The notes under the pieces were generated by a model. That model did no database searches. It was given only the letters and a program-made list of their open reading frames with translations, and had not been told where the DNA came from. This document shows positions 6,937-12,699 of a stretch of DNA of 12,699 bases, piece after piece (within the stretch, counting starts at the first letter, position 1; every line of letters starts with the position of its first letter). The stretch lies in NCBI GenBank assembly GCA_900546835.1, contig UREH01000058.1, positions 1 through 12,699 of the forward strand, read 5' to 3'. A program made the position numbers and the translations under genes. The DNA comes from an uncultured Porphyromonadaceae bacterium (GTDB taxonomy: Bacteria; Bacteroidota; Bacteroidia; Bacteroidales; Muribaculaceae).

Positions 6937-6966
6937 TGTCATAACTTTCAGACAGTTCCACCACAA

Positions 6967-7521
6967 GTGAAAAAACTATTCCATCTCCTCGGCGTCGCCT
7001 CGCTGGCCCTCCTTTCGGCCTGCGGCGGCGACGACGACAACGAGGTAAACCTCGAGCAGTACAACGCCTGGCACGATGAGAACATCGCCTGGCTCAACAA
7101 GGAAACCTCCAAAGCCGACCCCGACGGCGCCGGCCTCTTCTACGAGGAAATCGTGCCCGTATGGGCGCAGGGCCAGACCATCTATATGCACTGGTTCAAC
7201 GACCGCAATGAAACGGCCATGAACCTCGTGCCCGACCTCACCTCGACCATACAGGCCTATTATGAAGGCCGCCTGTACGACGGTACTGTCTTCGACAAGT
7301 CGGAGAATCTCTCCGCCAAGATTCTTACCGCCAAAGTAAGCGGTCTGATTCAGGGATGGCAGATTGCCCTGCAGCAGATGCATGTGGGCGACACGGTCCA
7401 GGTCGTCATCCCTTATCAGCTGGCATACGGCGTAAGCGGATCAGGAAGTATCCCGCCTTACTCGGCGTTGAAATTCAACATGCGCCTGGTCGACATCCCC
7501 TACTACGAGGTGAAACCCTGA
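6967..7521 (+). CDS. FKBP-type peptidyl-prolyl isomerase lipoprotein
   Basis: 184 residues. It catalyses cis-trans isomerisation of proline bonds and probably aids folding in the cell envelope. A lipoprotein signal peptide (KKLFHLLGVASLALLSAC) ends with the lipobox L-S-A-C, Cys at 19. The next residues, GGDDDNE, resemble the acidic signal that sends Bacteroidota lipoproteins to the cell surface. An N-terminal region (about 30-90, with MHWFNDRNETAMNL) typical of Bacteroidales FKBPs precedes the FKBP core: YEGRLYDGTVFDKS (99-112), LIQGWQIALQQMHVGDTVQVVIP, QLAYGVSGSGSIPPYSALKFNMRLVDI. The start is GTG: the nearest upstream ATG (6936) is out of frame, and the signal peptide begins exactly here. 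It lies 30 bases after lemA, probably as the last gene of the glyS unit, before the terminator at 7631-7674. Confidence 0.93.
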   Translation: MKKLFHLLGVASLALLSACGGDDDNEVNLEQYNAWHDENIAWLNKETSKADPDGAGLFYEEIVPVWAQGQTIYMHWFNDRNETAMNLVPDLTSTIQAYYEGRLYDGTVFDKSENLSAKILTAKVSGLIQGWQIALQQMHVGDTVQVVIPYQLAYGVSGSGSIPPYSALKFNMRLVDIPYYEVKP

Positions 7522-7605
7522 CCGGCGCACCGTCAGCTCCGCTCCGGCACCGGAAAATCCCGAAAATCAGGCAAAACCACATAAAAGCTGTTAACACGGC
7601 TAAGG

Positions 7606-7634
7606 TTTGGCAAGATTTTTGTAGCATACAGTTG
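7606..7634 (+). promoter_or_regulatory. Weak candidate promoter before the TPR gene
   Basis: TTTG at 7606-7609, 17 bases, then TACAGTTG at 7627-7634, one mismatch from TAnnTTTG with slightly short spacing. If real, transcription would start near 7640, inside the following hairpin, which would destroy that hairpin in transcripts from this promoter. Only suggestive. Confidence 0.3.
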
Positions 7635-7674
7635 TTATCATTAGGTACTCTACCTACTGATAACAACTTTTTTT
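7631..7674 (+). terminator. Strong rho-independent terminator (or leader attenuator)
   Basis: GTTGTTATCATTAGGTA (7631-7647) pairs with TACCTACTGATAACAAC (7651-7667) with one mismatch over 17 bp and a CTC loop, followed by seven T (7668-7674). It should end transcripts of glyS-lemA-FKBP. It ends only 19 bases before the ATG of the TPR gene, leaving no room for a promoter between them. Confidence 0.85.
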
Positions 7675-7693
7675 GTTGCTCGAATTAATTTTA

Positions 7694-9994
7694 ATGGACA
7701 AAACTATATTTTCAGATACACGCGCCCGCATCGAGCGCTACGTAGCCTCCAACCGCCTCAAGGACGCCTTCGAGACCGTTGCATCGCTTGCCGCCGGGCT
7801 CTCCAACCGAAAAATCGGCAATGAGATTGCCGCCGCCGAGCAGAGCTACCACTATATGCTCGACTACGCCATGCAAGGCGCCGACGATCCCGGCCGCGCC
7901 GAAATGGCACGCGACCTCGGCGCCCGCATCCTTGCCCTCACCGACCGCATCGAACGCGAATACCTCAGCCGCGACACCCCCTCTCTATACTACTCCACCC
8001 TCCGCTACGAAGCTACCCGGCAACAAGATTCGATTCCATCGCTGCTCGAGGCCTACCGCGAAGCCACGGCCGAAGGGTCGATGTTCAACTTCGTGGTGAG
8101 CGGCGCCCATTCCGAAAAGCTACGCGAGCGTCTTGCCGAGCGCGAGCGCCTGGAGCGCCGTATATTCAACCGCGTTTGGACCATTCACCCGCTCTCAGGC
8201 GCTCAGACCGAGGCTCTGGCAAATGCCCTGACCGACGCTTCGCTCCCGCCGGAGTTCCGCATACTTCTTGCCTGGGCCATCACCCTCGGAGGCCTTCACT
8301 ATTACGACGAGCACCGGCTGCAGCTGCTGCTCGACTGCTATGCCGACACTCTACGCTCCGACCGCAACGTGACTCTCCCGGAGGGGGCGGTCGAACGGAT
8401 GTCGGCTGCGGCAATCGTCGGCGCCCTGCTGCTTATGCATCGCGGACGCCGCCGTGGCTTCTCACCCAAAACGCTCACACGCATCGACGTACTCCTGTCG
8501 GACGGCCACACCCTTGAGTCGGATATCCGCACCTGCTACCTCGAGTTTGCAAAGACTATCGACACAGACCGCATTTCGCGTAAGATTACCGACGAGATAG
8601 TGCCCGAAATGCTCAAGCTCAAACCGCAGATCGACAAGCAGATGAAGCAGGGAAATCTCGAAAGCCTCGATCCGGAGGAAATCGAGGAGAACCCGGAATG
8701 GCGCGAAATGCTCGAAAACTCCGGCCTCGCCGACAAGCTCAAGGAGATGAGCGAGATTCAGGAAGAGGGTGGCGACGTAATGATGGGTACGTTCGCCCAC
8801 CTTAAGACCTTCCCCTTCTTCAACGATCCCTACGGATGGTTTCTCCCCTTCCATACCGACTTCTCTGAATTTGCCGGCGACGGAGCGGCACTATACCAGT
8901 CCATGGCCGACATCATCGCCAAGGCGCCATTTCTCTGCGACAGCGATAAATTCTCATTCATGCTGTCGCTCAAGCAGGTGCCCCAGGCCCAGCGCGACAT
9001 GATGATGCAGCAGTTCCGCGCCCAGGGCGACCAACTGGCCGAAATCCAGGCCGCATCGCTCTCCGTGAGGGAACCACGCTCCAATGCCATCAACAAGATC
9101 GTGCAGAACGCCTTCCGCTTCTTCCGCCTCTTCCGCCGCAAGGGTGAATTCTTCAATCCATTCTCCGCAGGCGTTAACCTCGTGGAAATCGACGCCCTCA
9201 AACCGGTGGTGATTCGCATGGACATTATGCCGCTGGTAGGCGAGTTCTATTTCTCCCACGGCTACTATCCGCAGGCAATCGACGCATTCAAGGCCATGGC
9301 TGCCGACTCCTCGTTCGCACCCGACGACCAGTTCTATCAGAAACTCGGCTACGCCTACCAGAAGTCAGGCGATACGGCCGAGGCAATCCGCTGCTATCTG
9401 CGAGCCGAAATGCTCAACTCCGGAAGCGACTGGACGCTAACACGGCTGGCCCATCTCCTTCTGGCCGACGGACAACCCGCGGAGGCCCTGAAACGATATC
9501 TCGAACTTGAGCGCCGCAAACCCGGAAAAGCAGCCACAGCGCTTGCAATCGGCCGCTGCCACCTTGCCCTGGGTGACACCGACCGCGCGCTCCAGGCCTT
9601 CTTCAAAGCCGAATATCTCGGTGGCAAACCCGAAAAGACCCTCCGTCCCCTGGCATGGACACTCCTAATCTCCCACGATTTCGAGCGAGCCCACAAATAT
9701 TTCGAGAAGGTGATGCTCAACCTCTCCCCTATCGCCGACGACTACCTCAACATGGGGCATCTCGCCCTTGCCGAAGGGCGCCTGCGTGAGGCACTCAACT
9801 TCTATTCGCTCAACATCTCGATGCGGACCGAGGCTCCCGGCACAGCCCCATCCGGCGAACATCCATACAACAGGCGCACCGCCATCGACTCGCTCATAGC
9901 CGACATAAACCAGGACCTCCACACCCTCACAGCGCTGGGCGTCGACCCCACGCTCGTACCCCTGCTCATCGACTCGCTCCTCTACTCCATCTGA
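7694..9994 (+). CDS. Large tetratricopeptide-repeat protein of unknown function
   Basis: 766 residues with no signal peptide or membrane segment, so probably cytoplasmic. The ATG at 7694 is preferred over a TTG seven codons upstream that lies within the terminator T-run. The N-terminal half (about 1-360) is predicted mainly helical with no recognised domain; residues about 295-360 are strongly charged (KQMKQGNLESLDPEEIEENPEW, then EIQEEGGD). An unusual aromatic-rich stretch, HLKTFPFFNDPYGWFLPFH, lies at 369-387. From 515 to about 725 there are roughly six TPR-like units, for example GEFYFSHGYYPQAIDAFK (516-533), QKLGYAYQKSGDTAEAIRCY, AIGRCHLALGDTDRALQAFF and LNMGHLALAEGRLREALNFY. TPR arrays bind protein partners, and no catalytic site is visible. 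It stands alone between a terminator and the nitroreductase gene 87 bases downstream. I do not recognise a named family. Confidence 0.85.
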   Translation: MDKTIFSDTRARIERYVASNRLKDAFETVASLAAGLSNRKIGNEIAAAEQSYHYMLDYAMQGADDPGRAEMARDLGARILALTDRIEREYLSRDTPSLYYSTLRYEATRQQDSIPSLLEAYREATAEGSMFNFVVSGAHSEKLRERLAERERLERRIFNRVWTIHPLSGAQTEALANALTDASLPPEFRILLAWAITLGGLHYYDEHRLQLLLDCYADTLRSDRNVTLPEGAVERMSAAAIVGALLLMHRGRRRGFSPKTLTRIDVLLSDGHTLESDIRTCYLEFAKTIDTDRISRKITDEIVPEMLKLKPQIDKQMKQGNLESLDPEEIEENPEWREMLENSGLADKLKEMSEIQEEGGDVMMGTFAHLKTFPFFNDPYGWFLPFHTDFSEFAGDGAALYQSMADIIAKAPFLCDSDKFSFMLSLKQVPQAQRDMMMQQFRAQGDQLAEIQAASLSVREPRSNAINKIVQNAFRFFRLFRRKGEFFNPFSAGVNLVEIDALKPVVIRMDIMPLVGEFYFSHGYYPQAIDAFKAMAADSSFAPDDQFYQKLGYAYQKSGDTAEAIRCYLRAEMLNSGSDWTLTRLAHLLLADGQPAEALKRYLELERRKPGKAATALAIGRCHLALGDTDRALQAFFKAEYLGGKPEKTLRPLAWTLLISHDFERAHKYFEKVMLNLSPIADDYLNMGHLALAEGRLREALNFYSLNISMRTEAPGTAPSGEHPYNRRTAIDSLIADINQDLHTLTALGVDPTLVPLLIDSLLYSI

Positions 9995-10081
9995 ACCGAC
10001 CGCCCTCCGGGTGTGTTAGTTAAACTGGAAGACTTCTGTTGACTTCCGAGAACTTACCACCTATAAATCCTCACGACAATT

Positions 10082-10675
10082 ATGGATACAATCCGACTTC
10101 CTCGCCCCGCTACCTCGACGCCTGTCGAGACCGCCATGGCTGCCCGCCATACCTCACGCGAATTCGCCGCGCGCGAACTCTCCGACCAGCATCTCTCCGA
10201 CCTACTGTGGGCCATGTATGGCGTGAACCGTCCCGACGGCAAGCGTACCGTGCCCGCTTCGATGGGCCTCTACATCCTCGACATCTACGTAGTGCGACCC
10301 GACGGCATCTATTTCTTCAACCCCGAAAATACCACCCTCGAGCCGCGCCTCGAAGGCGATCACCGCGCCCTGGCTGGCGCCCAGGAATTTGTGGCCACCG
10401 CCCCACTCAGCGTAGTGATATACGCCGACTTCGACCGCTTCAAAATCGACGACCCGCAGCTCGCGCCGCTCGTTGAAGCATTCAAGATGCCCTCAGCCTA
10501 CCTCGACGCCGGCGCCGCCGCTGAAAATGCCTACCTTTTCTGTGCATCGCAGGGTATCAACGCAGTGGAGCGGCTTATGGTCGACGAAAAGGCCTTCTCC
10601 GCCGCCCTCGGCCTCCCCGCCTCCAACCGTATGATGGTCGGCCTCACCTTCGGTTATCCTCCCGCCGAAGCCTAA
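10082..10675 (+). CDS. Nitroreductase-family flavoprotein (SagB/ThcOx-like)
   Basis: 197 residues, cytoplasmic. Members bind FMN and reduce or oxidise small molecules with NAD(P)H; the substrate here is unknown. The family pattern is clear: ARHTSREFAARELSDQHLSDLLWAMYGVNRPDGKRTVPASMG from residue 21, with R22-H23-T24-S25-R26 as the FMN-phosphate site, then LYILDIYVV, and LDAGAAAENAYLFCASQGINAV in the middle of the C-terminal half. The length is typical. The PDGKRTVPASMG part resembles the SagB-type branch, but no cyclodehydratase or precursor peptide gene is nearby, so ordinary redox metabolism is more likely. The 87 bases before it hold no recognisable promoter or terminator, so readthrough from the TPR gene is possible. 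A hairpin follows 23 bases after the stop. Confidence 0.9.
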   Translation: MDTIRLPRPATSTPVETAMAARHTSREFAARELSDQHLSDLLWAMYGVNRPDGKRTVPASMGLYILDIYVVRPDGIYFFNPENTTLEPRLEGDHRALAGAQEFVATAPLSVVIYADFDRFKIDDPQLAPLVEAFKMPSAYLDAGAAAENAYLFCASQGINAVERLMVDEKAFSAALGLPASNRMMVGLTFGYPPAEA

Positions 10676-10698
10676 ATCAACACACACCATATAAAACG

Positions 10699-10736
10699 AC
10701 AGCGCCGTGTCAACCAATCGGTTGACACGGCGCTGT
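10699..10736. terminator. Perfect 17-bp hairpin between convergent genes
   Basis: ACAGCGCCGTGTCAACC (10699-10715) and GGTTGACACGGCGCTGT (10720-10736) pair perfectly around an AATC loop. It lies 23 bases after the nitroreductase stop and about 95 bases after the stop of the minus-strand threonine ammonia-lyase gene. No T-run follows on the plus strand (AATTATTAGG). On the minus strand the hairpin is followed by CGTTTTATATGG, so it works better as a terminator for the minus-strand unit. It most likely serves both. Confidence 0.7.
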
Positions 10737-10831
10737 AATTATTAGGTATCCTGCATAAAATAGCTTTCTGGCGGATGCCCCAGTCCGGAAAATCCGACCG
10801 AAATAATATCTATAAATGCTATAAAATGAAG

Positions 10832-12031
10832 TCAGAGCACCTGGAAGCCGGCATCGGTGAGCGAGCGGCGGATGCGGGCTATATGGTCGTCGTTGAGGGT
10901 TTCCAGCTCGAGGTGAAGCATGCAGGAATTGATGTCGGCGGCAGCAGCCACGCGCTCATGGTTCACACCAAGGATGTTGCCGCCTTCGTCGGCCACGATT
11001 TTCAGCACGGAAGAGAGTGTGCCGGGCTTATCCTGCACGGCCAGTTCGAGCTGGCAGAGGCGTCCGGTCTTGGCCAGGCCGCGGTTTATGATACGGTTGA
11101 GGATATTCACATCGATATTGCCACCCGACACGAGGCAGACGATTTTCTTGCCCTCCACAGGGAGATGGCCGAACATCGCGGCAGCCACGGCAGTGGCGCC
11201 GGCTCCTTCGGCCACAAGCTTCTGCTTCTCGAGCAGGGCAAGTATTGCCGCGGCAATCTCGTCGTCGCTCACTGTAACGATTTCATCGACATACTTCCGG
11301 CAAAGGGCGAAGGTATTTTCGCCCGGCTCCTTCACGGCGATGCCGTCGGCTATGGTCGAGACGCTGTCGAGATGAAGTCGCTCGCTGTCGGCGAGCGAAC
11401 GCACCATGGAGGGTGCCCCTTCGGCCTGCACGCCGTAGACCTTGATGTCGGGGCGCAGCGTCTTCACAGCGAAGGCAACGCCTGAAATCAACCCGCCGCC
11501 GCCAACGGGCACCACGATGGCCTCTACGTCGGGCATCTCCTCAAGAATTTCCAGACCGATTGTTCCCTGCCCGGCGATAACGAGCGGGTCGTCGAAGGGA
11601 TGCACGAACGTATAGCCGTGCTTTTCCTTTAGCTCAAGCGCCTTGGCATAGGCATCGTCGTAAACGCCGGGAACGAGGCAAACCTCGGCACCAAGACGCT
11701 TGGTGGCTTCGATTTTCGAGATCGGCGCACCGGCGGGAAGGCCGATTAGCGACTTGATGCCGTTGTGGGTGGCACCGAGCGCAACCCCCTGGGCGTGGTT
11801 GCCCGCCGAGCAGGCTATTACGCCGCGCTTCTTCTCCTCTTCGCTCAGCTGCGAAATCTTATAGTAGGCGCCGCGGAGTTTGAACGAGCCTGTGTGCTGC
11901 AGATTCTCCGGCTTGAGATAAATCCGGCATGAATCGGAAAGTGTTGTCGGCCCGATGATTTTCGGATGACGGGCCACATCCTTCAATACCATTTGTGCGC
12001 GATATACTTCGCCGATAGTAAGTTCCGACAT
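10832..12031 (-). CDS. ilvA: Threonine ammonia-lyase (threonine dehydratase) with ACT domain
   Basis: 399 residues, cytoplasmic. PLP-dependent deamination of L-threonine to 2-oxobutanoate and ammonia, the first step toward isoleucine. Fold type II motifs: catalytic lysine in SFKLRGA (K51), the PLP/substrate loop SAGNHAQG (75-82), the phosphate-binding glycine run GGGGL (177-181) and VSGGN (301-305). Residues about 326-399 are one ACT domain (CQLELAVQDKPGTLSSVL ...), probably a regulatory amino-acid site. One ACT rather than two regulatory domains matches the shorter IlvA/TdcB-like group, so biosynthetic and catabolic roles cannot be separated by length alone. The ATG at 12031 is chosen because homology starts there; the frame stays open for about 200 more codons upstream by chance, across the glutamate synthase gene. 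It follows that gene by 35 bases with no promoter between, so the two are probably cotranscribed. Confidence 0.95.
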   Translation of the reverse strand: MSELTIGEVYRAQMVLKDVARHPKIIGPTTLSDSCRIYLKPENLQHTGSFKLRGAYYKISQLSEEEKKRGVIACSAGNHAQGVALGATHNGIKSLIGLPAGAPISKIEATKRLGAEVCLVPGVYDDAYAKALELKEKHGYTFVHPFDDPLVIAGQGTIGLEILEEMPDVEAIVVPVGGGGLISGVAFAVKTLRPDIKVYGVQAEGAPSMVRSLADSERLHLDSVSTIADGIAVKEPGENTFALCRKYVDEIVTVSDDEIAAAILALLEKQKLVAEGAGATAVAAAMFGHLPVEGKKIVCLVSGGNIDVNILNRIINRGLAKTGRLCQLELAVQDKPGTLSSVLKIVADEGGNILGVNHERVAAAADINSCMLHLELETLNDDHIARIRRSLTDAGFQVL

Positions 12032-12066
12032 TGTAAGTGACTGTTGTCGATATATTGTTGAATGAT

Positions 12067-12699
12067 TTATTGATTTCTCTTTTTGAGGAGTGCCTCGGCC
12101 ATTGACGCGGCAGCCTTTCGGCCGTCGCCCATAGCAAGAATTACCGTGGCGCCGCCTCTCACTATATCGCCTCCGGCATAGAGCAGGGGCAATGAGGTCT
12201 GAAGCGTCTCGTCGTTGACGACCAGAGTGCCACGGCGCGTAACCTCCAGTCCGTCGATGGAGTTGGGGATGAGCGGGTTTGGAGAAACGCCCACGCTGAC
12301 GATCACCTCGTCGACCGGCATCTCGACGATATCGCCCTCTACAGGCACCGGCGAGCGGCGCCCCGAGGCATCGGGCTCGCCAAGCTCCATGCGCTGCAGG
12401 CGCATGGCCCTGACGTGGCCGCGCTCGTCGGCAAGATACTCTATGGGGTTGTGGAGCGTCAGGAATGTCACCCCCTCCTCCTTGGCGTGGCGTACCTCCT
12501 CCACTCGCGCCGGCATCTCGGCCTCGCTGCGGCGGTATACGATGTAGACCTCCTCGGCACCCATGCGGCGCGCGGTACGACAGGAGTCCATGGCGGTGTT
12601 GCCGCCCCCTATCACGGCCACGCGCTTTCCGCGTATCACAGGGGCGGCCCACCCCTCGCGCCCGGCACCCATCAGATTCACGCGGGTAAGATATTCATT
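12067..12699 (-). CDS. Glutamate synthase small-subunit-like NADPH oxidoreductase (partial)
   Basis: The C-terminal 210 residues only; the gene continues past the right edge of the window, in frame to position 12699. It matches the C-terminal half of the GltD / NADPH-dependent glutamate synthase beta-subunit family, an FAD and NAD(P)H enzyme that passes electrons for glutamate formation. Visible marks are EYLTRVNLMG at the cut edge, the Rossmann motif VAVIGGGNTAMDSCRTARRMGA, YRRSEAEMPAR typical of the family, SVGVSPNP, and the FAD-binding end YAGGDIVRGGATVILAMGDGRKAA. In Bacteroidales such proteins are often fused to an N-terminal PyrK-like electron-transfer part, and NfnL/SudA-type relatives share this C-terminus; neither can be decided from this fragment. 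It ends 35 bases before threonine ammonia-lyase, suggesting a shared amino-acid and nitrogen operon. Its promoter lies outside the window. Confidence 0.9.
   Translation of the reverse strand, partial: NEYLTRVNLMGAGREGWAAPVIRGKRVAVIGGGNTAMDSCRTARRMGAEEVYIVYRRSEAEMPARVEEVRHAKEEGVTFLTLHNPIEYLADERGHVRAMRLQRMELGEPDASGRRSPVPVEGDIVEMPVDEVIVSVGVSPNPLIPNSIDGLEVTRRGTLVVNDETLQTSLPLLYAGGDIVRGGATVILAMGDGRKAAASMAEALLKKRNQ

Noticed and set aside
9995..10081. GGAAG/CTTCC inverted repeat before the nitroreductase.
   Set aside because: Only 5 bp with a long loop and no T-run; too weak to call a terminator or operator.
10082..10675. Possible peptide-modifying (SagB-type) biosynthetic cluster.
   Set aside because: Only the nitroreductase is present; no cyclodehydratase, YcaO or precursor peptide gene was seen within the window.
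10775..11485. A 236-codon plus-strand frame opposite threonine ammonia-lyase.
   Set aside because: Antisense shadow of a well-supported enzyme gene.
12032..12652. An open reading frame in register with threonine ammonia-lyase extends about 207 codons upstream, suggesting a longer or fused protein.
   Set aside because: The upstream part is Arg/Gly-rich with no homology and is an alternative frame of the glutamate synthase-like gene; lyase homology begins at the ATG at 12031.

Overview
The window looks like chromosomal DNA from a Bacteroidota species, probably order Bacteroidales. The reasons are Bacteroidota-type promoters (TTTG, 19-21 bases, TAnnTTTG) in front of several genes, no purine-rich Shine-Dalgarno sites, a protein ending in a type IX secretion (T9SS) sorting-like domain, a FISUMP-domain protein, and an alpha2-type glycyl-tRNA synthetase. 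Coding DNA is GC-rich and intergenic DNA AT-rich. A Muribaculaceae-like family is a guess from general resemblance, not something the sequence proves. No rRNA, tRNA, CRISPR array, insertion sequence or phage gene was seen.

Layout. Positions 1-123 hold a symmetrical hairpin terminator and no supportable gene. On the minus strand, 1748 down to 124 is a two-gene secreted-protein unit: a small protein with a T9SS sorting-like tail, then a FISUMP-domain protein. From 1749 to 2134 lies a divergent promoter region with one good promoter on each strand. On the plus strand follow a PRiA4b ORF-3-like protein and a Pif1-family helicase 7 bases apart, then a terminator that overlaps the promoter of the next unit: glycyl-tRNA synthetase, a LemA-family protein and an FKBP-type isomerase lipoprotein. 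That unit ends at a strong hairpin (7631-7674) placed only 19 bases before a large TPR protein. A nitroreductase-family flavoprotein follows. A perfect 17-bp hairpin (10699-10736) separates it from the convergent minus-strand pair: a glutamate synthase small-subunit-like oxidoreductase (cut by the window end) followed by threonine ammonia-lyase.

How the genes work together. Most are housekeeping: translation (GlyRS), envelope protein folding (FKBP), amino-acid and nitrogen metabolism (threonine ammonia-lyase, glutamate synthase-like). Two parts are less ordinary. In the PRiA4b-like/Pif1 pair, the small partner carries an acidic tail with regularly spaced phenylalanines while the helicase ends in a basic tail, which suggests a physical partnership. 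In the secreted pair, three copies of one short module (T-M-x-V ... I-T-F-D/E) are spread over two adjacent proteins. No complete new system, such as a defence island or biosynthetic cluster, is evident; these two are the best candidates for undescribed biology here.
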